DNA of 12,298 nt from Actinomycetes bacterium (GCA_023417775.1 JAEZEJ010000075.1:1-12298); one strand, 5' to 3'. Counted from the first letter of the stretch, positions 1-9,783 are shown. The notes: generated by a model not told the origin, from the letters alone. Numbers and translations are program-made.

Positions 1-356
1 CTCAGCGCATCGTCTACGGCGCGCTCGAGGGCACCCGCGAGAAGACCGGCACCGATCCGGTCATCACCCTCAAGCGCGCGCTCGACAACGTCAAGCCCAG
101 CCTCGAGGTCAAGAGCCGCCGCGTCGGCGGTGCGACCTACCAGGTCCCGGTCGACGTCCGTCCGGCCCGCCAGACCACGCTCGCGCTGCGCTGGCTCATC
201 AAGTACTCCGGCGAGCGCCGCGAGAAGACGATGTCCGAGCGCCTGATGAACGAGCTCCTCGACGCCAGCAACGGCCTCGGCGCCAGCGTCAAGAAGCGCG
301 AGGACACCCACAAGATGGCCGACGCCAACAAGGCCTTCGCCCACTACCGCTGGTAA
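1..356 (+). CDS. rpsG: 30S ribosomal protein S7 (3' part)
   Basis: The last 117 codons of rpsG, entering the window already open, with a TAA stop at 354-356. S7 is a primary 16S rRNA-binding protein that nucleates the head of the 30S subunit and contacts E-site tRNA and mRNA. The reading frame starts at base 3 and shows family hallmarks: VYGALEGTREKTG, the KSRRVGGATYQVPV segment, the ALRWLIKYS helix and the conserved ending NKAFAHYRW. Bacterial S7 of this type is about 156 residues, so roughly 39 N-terminal residues lie upstream of the window. It sits directly before fusA, as in the usual rpsL-rpsG-fusA-tuf order, and is presumably co-transcribed with it. Nothing looks truncated or damaged apart from the window edge. 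Confidence 0.97.
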   Translation, partial: QRIVYGALEGTREKTGTDPVITLKRALDNVKPSLEVKSRRVGGATYQVPVDVRPARQTTLALRWLIKYSGERREKTMSERLMNELLDASNGLGASVKKREDTHKMADANKAFAHYRW

Positions 357-364
357 TCGCCGTT

Positions 365-392
365 CCGGCGCGGCTCTCCCGCGCCGCGCCGG
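365..392 (+). other. stem-loop in the rpsG-fusA spacer
   Basis: A perfect 10-bp inverted repeat, CCGGCGCGGC at 365-374 and GCCGCGCCGG at 383-392, with an 8-base loop. It lies 9 bases after the rpsG stop and about 36 bases before fusA. No T-tract follows, so it could be a weak attenuator, a processing or mRNA-stability hairpin, or simply a GC-rich palindrome. That fusA-tuf are read through from rpsG is inferred from the usual operon. Confidence 0.5.
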
Positions 393-428
393 CCACCTGC
401 TCCGCAACCAAGGAAAGCAACCAAACTC

Positions 429-2540
<2,112 letters not shown>

Positions 2541-2618
2541 CAGCGGACCATCAACTAAGGTGGCCTGAGGTACTCGTCCGCGGGTGACCACACGGCGTTC
2601 AACAGCAACAATCAATCC

Positions 2619-2626
2619 AGGAGGAG
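2619..2626 (+). promoter_or_regulatory. strong Shine-Dalgarno sequence of tuf
   Basis: AGGAGGAG lies 5 bases before the GTG at 2632. It decides the start of EF-Tu: the in-frame GTG at 2584 would add 16 residues with no family counterpart and has no comparable ribosome site. Confidence 0.85.
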
Positions 2627-2631
2627 CCCAA

Positions 2632-3825
<1,194 letters not shown>

Positions 3826-3846
3826 TCTGACACGCTGATCTGCTGA

Positions 3847-3883
3847 ACGAAGCCCCCGGGTCCGATGGACCCGGGGGCTTCGT
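3847..3883 (+). terminator. intrinsic-type terminator after tuf
   Basis: A 17-bp perfect stem (left arm 3847-3863, right arm 3867-3883) with a 3-base GAT loop, starting 21 bases after the tuf stop. The stem core is CCCCCGGGTCC. No U-tract follows, as is common for actinobacterial terminators. The symmetry means it may also stop transcripts arriving from the minus-strand gene at 4030-4473. Confidence 0.9.
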
Positions 3884-4029
3884 CATGTGCTGATGCGCCC
3901 GCCCGCGGGCGATGAGTAGACGGGGTGGCGCTGCGAGGCCGGCGGCCCGCCGAGGCGCGCGGGGGCTCGAGCGAGCCGGGGTGCCCGGGTGGTCGACTGC
4001 TCACCGCCCGACGGGTAGCGCGGGGACGT

Positions 4030-4473
4030 TCAGCCTGGCGGGTCGAGATCGTCGGGGGAGATGCCCCAGGCATCGGCGAGCCGATGCAGCAGCACCTCCA
4101 CGACGTGCAGGGTCAGCTCCTCGGGGGTGCGGGCACGGGTGGTGATCGGCAGCCGGTAGACCACGATGCGGTGGCCGGCCCCGCGCGGGTTGATGCTGCT
4201 GGTCGGCACCGCATCGGTCCAGTCCGTCGGCAGCAGCGGAGCCTCCTCGACGACGACCTCGACCGGCGGGGATGCGGGCGGCTCCTGGCGCTGCAGGCTC
4301 GCCAGCACCTCCGTCACGACGAGGTCGAAGGACTGCCGCGGCGTGTGATCGGCCGGGATGCCCCTGGGCGAGAGCGGGCCCGGCAGCGAGAGCGGTCCAC
4401 GAGCCCCTCGACCGCGCCGATCGCGGGGGCGACCGGGGCGGGGACCGTGGACGTGGCGGTGGGACCCGGGCAT
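4030..4473 (-). CDS. zincin-like 'metallopeptidase family' protein without HExxH
   Basis: A 147-residue protein that I place, from memory of the family, with the actinobacterial 'metallopeptidase family' (DUF1025/zincin-like) proteins found near phosphomannomutase. Seen: a basic N-terminus with RDRRGRGARGPL (18-28), a central VEVVVEEAP strand (71-79), HRIVVYRLPI (101-110) and a C-terminal helix ending WGISPDDLDPPG. Canonical members have HEIxHHFGI, whereas here the aligned stretch is HRLADAWGI (130-138). The catalytic Glu and the second His are therefore absent and peptidase activity is unlikely. There is no Shine-Dalgarno sequence. The ATG at 4473 is 6 bases after TAGGCT, which suggests a leaderless message. 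It is divergent from the DUF3499-manB pair and convergent with tuf. Function unknown; probably a structural or binding role. Confidence 0.75.
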   Translation of the reverse strand: MPGSHRHVHGPRPGRPRDRRGRGARGPLSLPGPLSPRGIPADHTPRQSFDLVVTEVLASLQRQEPPASPPVEVVVEEAPLLPTDWTDAVPTSSINPRGAGHRIVVYRLPITTRARTPEELTLHVVEVLLHRLADAWGISPDDLDPPG

Positions 4474-4479
4474 GCGGTG

Positions 4480-4485
4480 AGCCTA
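4480..4485 (-). promoter_or_regulatory. -10 box of the zincin-like gene
   Basis: On the minus strand TAGGCT is followed by 6 bases and then the ATG at 4473. This places the expected transcription start at or next to the start codon, so the message is likely leaderless. No convincing -35 box is visible. Confidence 0.55.
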
Positions 4486-4509
4486 TCGCCCGGTGTCGGA
4501 TGGGCCGGA

Positions 4510-4515
4510 TATCCT
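4510..4515 (+). promoter_or_regulatory. -10 box of the DUF3499-manB operon
   Basis: TATCCT followed by 6 bases and the GTG at 4522. The spacing fits leaderless transcription, and no Shine-Dalgarno sequence is present. It lies in a 48-bp divergent spacer shared with the minus-strand promoter. Confidence 0.55.
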
Positions 4516-4521
4516 CGGGGC

Positions 4522-4863
4522 GTGGGACCGAGACGATGCACGCGTGCTGGCTGTTCACAAGCGGCCGTGGCGACGCTCACCTACGACTATGGGGACTCCG
4601 TCGTCGTGCTCGGCCCCCTGGCGACCTACGCCGAACCGCACACCTACGACCTGTGCACCGAGCACGCCACGCGGCTCTCGGCGCCCCAGGGCTGGCAGGT
4701 CGTGCGCCTCGCATCGGCCACGGCCGAGCCTCCCGAGCCCTCGGTCGACGATCTCGTGGCACTCGCGGAGGCGGTCCGCGAGGTCGGCAGCCGGCCGGTC
4801 GCCCAGGAGCCGGCTGAGGCTCCTCGTCCCTCCCTGCGTCTCGTGAGGCCCGACCACCCGTGA
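4522..4863 (+). CDS. DUF3499 family small Cys/His protein
   Basis: A 113-residue protein matching, from memory, the actinobacterial DUF3499 family: RRCTRAGCSQAAVATLTY at the N-terminus and LGPLATYAEPHTYDLCTEH in the middle. Residues C6, C11, C45 and H48 (C-x4-C and C-x2-H) form a plausible metal-binding knuckle, probably for zinc. The C-terminal 45 residues are Pro/Ala/Glu-rich and look disordered. The frame is open far upstream (to 3925) over the antisense of the neighbouring gene. The GTG at 4522 is chosen because it gives the family N-terminus and sits 6 bases after TATCCT. Its TGA overlaps the GTG of the next gene by four bases (GTGA), so it is translationally coupled to phosphomannomutase. 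Biochemical function is unknown. Confidence 0.82.
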   Translation: MGPRRCTRAGCSQAAVATLTYDYGDSVVVLGPLATYAEPHTYDLCTEHATRLSAPQGWQVVRLASATAEPPEPSVDDLVALAEAVREVGSRPVAQEPAEAPRPSLRLVRPDHP

Positions 4864-6218
4864 TCGATCCCGCTCTCTCGCCCATCGTCAAGGCCTATGA
4901 CGTGCGGGGGCTGGCCCCCGAGCAGCTCTCCGAGCCGGTCGCACGAGCGCTGGGCAGCGCCTTCGCCGACGAGGTCGGCATCAGCGAGGGTCGCGGCGCG
5001 GCCGTGATCGGTCATGACATGCGCTCCTCGTCCCCGGCCCTGGCGGCCGCGGTCAGCGATGGCATCCGGGAGCGCGGCGGCGATGTCGTCGATATCGGCC
5101 TCGCGTCGACCGATGAGCTGTACGCCGCCTCCGGGCGGCTGGATCTGCCCGGCGTCATGATCACCGCCAGCCACAACCCCGCGCAGTACAACGGCCTGAA
5201 GCTGTGCCGTGCCGGCGCCCGGCCGATCGGCTTCGAGACCGGTCTGCGGGCCATCGCCGAGCTCGCCGGCGCCCGGCTCGGTGCCGAGCCGGGGGAGCCC
5301 CGCGGCAGCTGGACGGAGCGCGACTTCCTCACCGAGTACGCCGAGCTACTGCACGGCCTCGTCTCTGTCGGCGACCGTCCGCTGGCCGTCGTCGCCGATG
5401 CCGGCAACGGCATGGCGGGCCACACGGTCCCCGCGGTGTTCGCCGGGCTGCCCTCCGTCCGGTTGAGCGAGCTGTACTTCGAGCTCGACGGCACCTTCCC
5501 GCATCACGATGCCAACCCCCTGGATCCCACGACGCTGGTGGATCTGCAGGCGGCGGTCCGCGAGCAGGGAGCCGACCTCGGCCTGGCCTTCGACGGCGAT
5601 GCCGACCGGTGCTTCGTCATCGACGAGCGGGGCGAACCGGTCTCGCCGTCGGCGATCACCGCGCTCATCGCGGCGCGGCAGCTGACGGACCATCCCGGTG
5701 CGACCATCCTGCACAATGTCATCTGCTCGCGTGCCGTGCCCGAGATCATCCGCGAGGCCGGTGGCGTCCCGGTACGCACCCCCGTCGGCCACTCGCTCAT
5801 CAAGGCCGAGATGGCGCGGACCGGAGCGGTGTTCGGCGGCGAGCACTCGGGGCACTTCTACTTCCGCGACTTCTATCTGGCGGACTCGGGCATGGTGGCA
5901 GCCCTGCAGGTGCTCGCCGCGCTCGCGGAGACCGATCAGCCGTTGTCGGCACTCATGGCCGCCTACGAGCGCTATGTCGCCTCGGGCGAGATCAACAGCA
6001 CCGTGACGGACCAGGACGCGACCCTGGAGGAGCTGCGTGAGCGCTACGGCGACCACCCCCAGGACGACCTGGACGGCCTCACGGTCAGCGCCGACACGTG
6101 GTGGTTCAATGTCCGCGCCTCCAACACCGAGCCGCTGTTGCGCCTCAATGTCGAGGCCGACGACGTGGGCACGATGGAGCGGGTCCGCGATGCCGTGCTC
6201 GCCCTGATCCGCTCCTGA
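4860..6218 (+). CDS. manB: phosphomannomutase/phosphoglucomutase
   Basis: A 452-residue alpha-D-phosphohexomutase, converting mannose-6-phosphate and mannose-1-phosphate (possibly the glucose forms too). It feeds GDP-mannose for mannosylated lipids, glycans and proteins of the actinobacterial envelope. The four family signatures are in order: phosphoserine loop TASHNPAQYNG (102-112, Ser104), Mg-binding DGDADR (245-250), sugar-binding GGEHSGH (326-332) and phosphate-binding RASNTEP (419-425). The N-terminal KAYDVRG (11-17) is typical. The GTG start overlaps the upstream TGA by four bases, implying coupling and one operon with the DUF3499 gene. Length is normal. Substrate preference cannot be settled from sequence alone, but linkage to DUF3499, the zincin-like gene and Trm112 matches the ManB locus I recall from other actinobacteria. 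The symbol is therefore likely but not certain. Confidence 0.93.
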   Translation: MIDPALSPIVKAYDVRGLAPEQLSEPVARALGSAFADEVGISEGRGAAVIGHDMRSSSPALAAAVSDGIRERGGDVVDIGLASTDELYAASGRLDLPGVMITASHNPAQYNGLKLCRAGARPIGFETGLRAIAELAGARLGAEPGEPRGSWTERDFLTEYAELLHGLVSVGDRPLAVVADAGNGMAGHTVPAVFAGLPSVRLSELYFELDGTFPHHDANPLDPTTLVDLQAAVREQGADLGLAFDGDADRCFVIDERGEPVSPSAITALIAARQLTDHPGATILHNVICSRAVPEIIREAGGVPVRTPVGHSLIKAEMARTGAVFGGEHSGHFYFRDFYLADSGMVAALQVLAALAETDQPLSALMAAYERYVASGEINSTVTDQDATLEELRERYGDHPQDDLDGLTVSADTWWFNVRASNTEPLLRLNVEADDVGTMERVRDAVLALIRS

Positions 6219-6263
6219 CTCCCCACGGCTGGTGCGCCTCCCCGTCGCGATACCGGGACACCC

Positions 6264-6269
6264 TAGGCT
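6264..6269 (+). promoter_or_regulatory. -10 box of the Trm112-like gene
   Basis: TAGGCT, 6 bases before the ATG at 6276, within the 10-mer CTAGGCTGGA that recurs before ettA (9803-9812). It suggests the small gene has its own leaderless transcript besides any read-through from manB. Confidence 0.5.
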
Positions 6270-6275
6270 GGACCC

Positions 6276-6470
6276 ATGAATCTCGACCCCGCGCTCCTGG
6301 AGATCCTCGTGTGTCCCCAGTGTCGTTCCACGCTCTTCGTGGACGCCGATGCGGGGGAGCTGGTCTGCAATGCCTGCGCCCTGGCCTACCCGGTGCGCGA
6401 TGACATCGCGATCATGCTGGTCGACGAGGCCCGATCGCTGCCCGATTCTGCCGCGAATGCGCCCGGCTGA
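6276..6470 (+). CDS. Trm112 family zinc-ribbon protein
   Basis: A 64-residue protein of the Trm112/YcaR type. The N-terminus LDPALLEILVCPQC and the later LVCNACALAYPVRDDIAIML are diagnostic. Four cysteines in two CxxC knuckles (CPQC at 13-16, CNAC at 31-34) should form a zinc ribbon. Eukaryotic and archaeal Trm112 proteins activate and stabilise several methyltransferases; the bacterial partners are poorly known. It follows manB by 57 bases, a linkage I recall as common in actinobacteria. There is no Shine-Dalgarno sequence, and TAGGCT lies 6 bases before the ATG, favouring a leaderless start. The tail (SLPDSAANAPG) is probably flexible. In many relatives I expect an SIS-domain sugar isomerase next; here a GTPase pair follows instead. 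Confidence 0.9.
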   Translation: MNLDPALLEILVCPQCRSTLFVDADAGELVCNACALAYPVRDDIAIMLVDEARSLPDSAANAPG

Positions 6471-6483
6471 CTGCCGCGTCGCA

Positions 6484-6489
6484 TAGTCT
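6484..6489 (+). promoter_or_regulatory. -10 box of the GTPase operon
   Basis: TAGTCT followed by 7 bases and an ATG at 6497. A start site near 6497 would give a short leader that begins with a mini-ORF and contains the GAGGAG ribosome site of the first GTPase. No clear -35 box is visible. Confidence 0.45.
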
Positions 6490-6496
6490 TGACACG

Positions 6497-6526
6497 ATGA
6501 CACCATGTTCTGGCGCGAGGAGTTGA
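6497..6526 (+). other. possible leaderless 9-codon upstream ORF
   Basis: ATG to TGA encoding MTPCSGARS, starting 7 bases after TAGTCT, so the predicted transcript would begin at this ATG. Its stop lies 2 bases before the GTG at 6529, and the GAGGAG Shine-Dalgarno sequence (6517-6522) is inside it. Translating ribosomes would mask or re-initiate at the GTPase start. It may be chance; only codon-level or ribosome-profiling evidence could show that it is translated. Confidence 0.25.
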
Positions 6527-6528
6527 GG

Positions 6529-8211
6529 GTGGCCAGCGAACCCGGCGTCGGTGACCTGCTGACCGCCACCGAGGAACTGCTCGGTGCCGTGCGCACCGTA
6601 CCCCTGCGACTGGCGACTCCCCGCGTCGCCCACGCCGAGGAGCTGCGCCGCGAGATCTCCGATCAGCTCTCCGATTTCGTCATCCCGCGGCTCAAGCGCA
6701 TCGACGCCCCGATGCTGGTCGTCGTCGGCGGCTCCACCGGCGCGGGCAAGTCGACCCTCGTGAACTCCGTCGTCGGCCGCCATGTGAGCGATTCGGGGGT
6801 GCTGCGGCCCACGACGCGGACCCCGGTGCTCGTGCATCATCCCGATGACGCCGACTGGTTCGGTTCGGACCGGGTCCTCCCCGACCTGAAGCGCACCGGT
6901 GAGCATGTCCAGGAGGTGTACGCGCTGCGCCAGATCAGCAGCCCGACGGTGCCGCCCGGTATCGCGCTCTTGGACGCCCCCGATATCGACTCGGTGGACG
7001 TCGGCAATCGCGAGCTGGCCGATCAGCTGCTCGCCGCGGCCGATCTGTGGCTATTCGTCACCTCCGCGGCGCGCTATGCCGATCAGGTGCCGTGGGACTA
7101 TCTGCGGCGTGCGGCCGAGCGGAGCGCATCGGTCGCGGTGGTGCTGGATCGAGCCCCGGCCGAGGGCGTCGACGATGTCCGGCGGCACCTGGCCCGCATG
7201 ATGACCGCACGTGGTCTCTCCGATTCCCCGCTGTTCACCGTCCGCGAGTCGCGGGTCGACGGCCGCGGGATGCTGCCCTTCGACGAGGTCGGGCAGATCG
7301 TGCTCTGGCTGCAGGATCTCGCCGCCGACCTGGTGGGCCGGCGCACGATCGTGGCGGCCACCCTGCACGGTGCCATCCGCCATGACGTCTTCACCGCCCG
7401 CGATCTCGCCGATGAGCTGGACGAGCAGGCCGAGGCCGCGGAAGCGCTCACCGTCGATATCGAGTCGGTGTATCGCCGGGCGAGCGGCGAGGCGGTCTCG
7501 TCGGCGACCGATGGCACGGTGCTGCGCGGCGAGGTGCTCGCGCGCTGGCAGGAGCTCGCCGGTGCGGAGGGACGCACACAGCAGGGTGCCTCCTCGGCGG
7601 ACGCCGAGGCCGTGGACTCCGTCCTGGGCAGCGGACTGGCACTGCTGCTGGTGGAGCGGGCCGAGCGGGCCGCGGAGGAGGCGGTGCGCGCATGGGCCGC
7701 CCACCATGCCGGCCGAGCCCTGCTGGACGAGTATCACGACCTGGGCCGCGCCGGGACGGGCTTCGTCGAGGAGGCCGAGCGGGTCAGCCGGGAATGGCAG
7801 CAGCGGGTCCGAGAGCTGCTGGCCGCACAAGGCGATCCGAAGCCGTCGACCGTGAGCACGGTCGCTCGTGGTGTCGGCGCCGGGGGAGTGGCCCTCATGG
7901 TGGCCGTCTTCGCCGGTTTCGGCGGTGTCACGGGAGCGGAGGCGCAGATCGGCGCGGCGGTCGCCGCACAGCGCGCCCTCCAGGAGGCCTTCGGCGAGCA
8001 GGCCGTGCGGGAGCTGGCCGACCGCGCGGCGGCGGACCTCGCCGGTCGCGTGGAGACGCTCTTCCAGGCCGAGGCGGCGCGGTTCACTCGTCTCGTGCCC
8101 GAACCGCGGGTGGTGCGTGGAGCGCAGCGGGAGCTGCGTCGTCTCGCGAATCGCGCCGATGCGGTCCGTCTGGCCGCCGATATCCGACGAGCCGCCGAGG
8201 AGGGCCTGTGA
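6529..8211 (+). CDS. dynamin-like GTPase, first of a pair
   Basis: A 560-residue P-loop GTPase of the bacterial dynamin-like type. From GTG 6529, the P-loop GGSTGAGKST is at 67-76 after a helical N-terminus. RPTTRTP (93-99) is the likely switch I and LLDAPDID (147-154) the G3 motif. The G4 position reads VVLDRAP and not NKxD. A long helical, Glu/Ala-rich stalk follows, then a hydrophobic Gly/Ala/Val segment (about 449-470) that could insert into membrane like a paddle, and a basic helical tail. The GTG is preferred because GAGGAG lies 6 bases upstream. An in-frame ATG at 6505 would add 8 residues without a ribosome site. The stop overlaps the next GTPase by four bases, so the two probably form a complex. 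Likely roles are membrane remodelling or division, as for Streptomyces DynA/DynB; this is inference. Confidence 0.82.
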   Translation: MASEPGVGDLLTATEELLGAVRTVPLRLATPRVAHAEELRREISDQLSDFVIPRLKRIDAPMLVVVGGSTGAGKSTLVNSVVGRHVSDSGVLRPTTRTPVLVHHPDDADWFGSDRVLPDLKRTGEHVQEVYALRQISSPTVPPGIALLDAPDIDSVDVGNRELADQLLAAADLWLFVTSAARYADQVPWDYLRRAAERSASVAVVLDRAPAEGVDDVRRHLARMMTARGLSDSPLFTVRESRVDGRGMLPFDEVGQIVLWLQDLAADLVGRRTIVAATLHGAIRHDVFTARDLADELDEQAEAAEALTVDIESVYRRASGEAVSSATDGTVLRGEVLARWQELAGAEGRTQQGASSADAEAVDSVLGSGLALLLVERAERAAEEAVRAWAAHHAGRALLDEYHDLGRAGTGFVEEAERVSREWQQRVRELLAAQGDPKPSTVSTVARGVGAGGVALMVAVFAGFGGVTGAEAQIGAAVAAQRALQEAFGEQAVRELADRAAADLAGRVETLFQAEAARFTRLVPEPRVVRGAQRELRRLANRADAVRLAADIRRAAEEGL

Positions 8212-9755
8212 GGACGCCACTGAAGGATCGGCTCTCGGGGCTGGAGTCTGCCGTCGCGGCGGCGGAGGGAAGGCTGCGCGAGGACCAGCTCGAGCCGGCC
8301 CGCGATGCCCTCTCACGGGCTTCGGTGCGACTGCGCAATTCCGCGGAGTACACGATCGTCGCGCTCGGCGGGGCGACCGGCTCGGGCAAGTCGTCCCTGT
8401 TCAACGCGCTCAGCGGCATCGACCTCGCCGGGGTCGGCGTCAAGCGCCCCACGACCTCGTGGACCCTCGCGTGCACCTGGGGCCCGAATGACGCCTCCCA
8501 GCTGCTCGACTGGATCGGCGTCCCCCCGCGGCATCAGCTCACCCGGCAGGGCCCGCTCGGCGACGACACCGACTCGGTCTTCGACGGTCTCGTCCTGCTC
8601 GACATGCCCGACCACGACTCGGTGGTCGATGCGCACCAGCTCGAGGTCGACCGGGTCGTGGAGTTCGCCGACCTGTTCGTCTGGGTGCTCGATCCGCAGA
8701 AGTACGCCGATGCGGCCATCCACGAGCGATATCTGCACCCGCTGGCCCGGCATCGCGAGACCACCGTGGTCGTGATGAATCAGATCGACCGGCTCAGCGA
8801 GGCCGATCGCGAGACCGCCCTGACCGACCTGCGGCGCCTGCTCGACCGGGAGGGGCTCACCGGGGTGCCGGTGATCGCGACCTCGGCTCGGTCGGGGCTC
8901 GGACTCGATCAGCTGCGCTCGGAGATCGCGCGGCGGACCGCCTCGAAGGATGCCGCCACGACCCGGCTCGCGGCGGAGGCCCGAGCGGCCGCCGAGAGCC
9001 TGTCGCGCGCCGGCGGCGATGCGGCGCCCCGAGGACTCCAGGACGGGGATCGCGAGCGCCTCGTCGACGCCCTGCACGGAAGCACCGGCGCCCGCCAGCT
9101 CGCCGAGGCAGCCGGGGCGGCCCACGAACGCGCGGGACTGGCCGCTACCGAGTGGCCCCCGCTGAGGCTCGCCCGCGGCAAGCGGGGTGCGACGCCTGCC
9201 CTCGACAGCGCCGAGGAGCTGCGTCCGACCCCGGTCGAGGAGGCCCGTGCCGAGCTCGCCATCCGGGAGGCCGCCGAGTCTGCCGTCCAGGGGGCGGCGG
9301 AGCCCTGGCGGGTCTCCATGATCCAGGCGGCCTCGGGCAGCGGCGGAACCGTCAACCGGATCGACGCCTCGGTCCGCGCCGTGGACCTGCGGCCCTCCTC
9401 GGCACCCGGTTGGTGGTCGGCGGTCTCGGCGGCACAGTGGCTGTCACTGGTCGCCCTCCTGGCCGGGCTCGCCTGGTTCCTGCTCGGCGTCATCGGCGTG
9501 GTGGGCATGGGGCCGAGCTTCGGACTGCCGCTCTCATTGTGGATCGTCGTCCTGGGTGCCGCCGGCGGGGTGGGGTTGACCGTGGCGGCCCGGTCGATGG
9601 TCCGCTCCTCGGCCCGGCAGCGTGAGCGTGAGGTCGAGCAACGGTTGCGCGATGTGGTGGCCCAGGTCGTCGATGACGAGCTCATCGGCCGTATCGACAA
9701 GGAGCTCGCCACCTACGAGCGCTTCCGCATCGGTCTACGCGACGCCGCTGGCTGA
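8208..9755 (+). CDS. membrane-anchored GTPase, second of the pair
   Basis: A 515-residue GTPase with a complete G domain: P-loop GGATGSGKSS (54-63), RPTT switch I (80-83), DMPDHDS G3 (132-138), NQID G4 (191-194, with Gln for the usual Lys) and TSA G5 (225-227). Two hydrophobic helices (about 411-432 and 437-460, joined by GMGPSFGLP) form a membrane hairpin, followed by a charged helix (QREREVEQRL). The start is GTG 8208, overlapping the upstream TGA (GTGA), with GAGGAGGG at 8197-8204. The frame is open back to 7692, but that part is only the other frame of the preceding gene. The first GTPase has one weak hydrophobic patch and this one has true transmembrane helices, consistent with a heteromeric pair anchored in the membrane. 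It resembles YfjP-type or DynB-like proteins; the exact role is unknown. Confidence 0.85.
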   Translation: MRTPLKDRLSGLESAVAAAEGRLREDQLEPARDALSRASVRLRNSAEYTIVALGGATGSGKSSLFNALSGIDLAGVGVKRPTTSWTLACTWGPNDASQLLDWIGVPPRHQLTRQGPLGDDTDSVFDGLVLLDMPDHDSVVDAHQLEVDRVVEFADLFVWVLDPQKYADAAIHERYLHPLARHRETTVVVMNQIDRLSEADRETALTDLRRLLDREGLTGVPVIATSARSGLGLDQLRSEIARRTASKDAATTRLAAEARAAAESLSRAGGDAAPRGLQDGDRERLVDALHGSTGARQLAEAAGAAHERAGLAATEWPPLRLARGKRGATPALDSAEELRPTPVEEARAELAIREAAESAVQGAAEPWRVSMIQAASGSGGTVNRIDASVRAVDLRPSSAPGWWSAVSAAQWLSLVALLAGLAWFLLGVIGVVGMGPSFGLPLSLWIVVLGAAGGVGLTVAARSMVRSSARQREREVEQRLRDVVAQVVDDELIGRIDKELATYERFRIGLRDAAG

Positions 9756-9762
9756 GGTACCC

Positions 9763-9783
9763 GTTGAGTGCCGGGCACTCGTC
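9763..9783 (+). promoter_or_regulatory. inverted repeat resembling an HspR (HAIR) operator
   Basis: A perfect GAGTGC-CGG-GCACTC repeat (9766-9780). In the HAIR frame CTTGAGT-N7-ACTCAAG it reads GTTGAGT-N7-ACTCGTC, 10 of 14 positions matching (6/7 left, 4/7 right). It lies 23 bases before the TAGGCT box of ettA, overlapping the expected -35 region edge. It could be an operator or chance. Confidence 0.3.

Noticed and set aside
3900..3911. CGCCCGCGGGCG palindrome as a second terminator
   Set aside because: A loop-less self-complementary GC run; too short to form a stable hairpin with a loop, and common by chance in this composition.
3925..4521. Upstream extension of the DUF3499 frame
   Set aside because: The 199 extra codons lie opposite the zincin-like gene and lack family similarity; GTG 4522 with TATCCT at the right distance gives the known N-terminus.
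6489..6494. TTGACA as a -35 box
   Set aside because: It matches consensus, but nothing like a -10 box lies 16-18 bases downstream (GC-rich coding start). TAGTCT just before it fits better as a -10.
5346..6596. Minus-strand open frame of 416 codons opposite manB and Trm112
   Set aside because: Runs across two real genes and a promoter region; composition is typical of antisense reading of GC-rich codons.
7692..8207. Upstream extension of the second GTPase frame
   Set aside because: It overlaps the coding end of the first GTPase, has Arg/Gly-rich out-of-frame composition, and GTG 8208 has GAGGAGGG and the GTGA overlap.
9766..9780. CIRCE (HrcA) operator
   Set aside because: CIRCE has GCACTC before GAGTGC with a 9-base spacer; here the halves are in the opposite order with 3 bases between.
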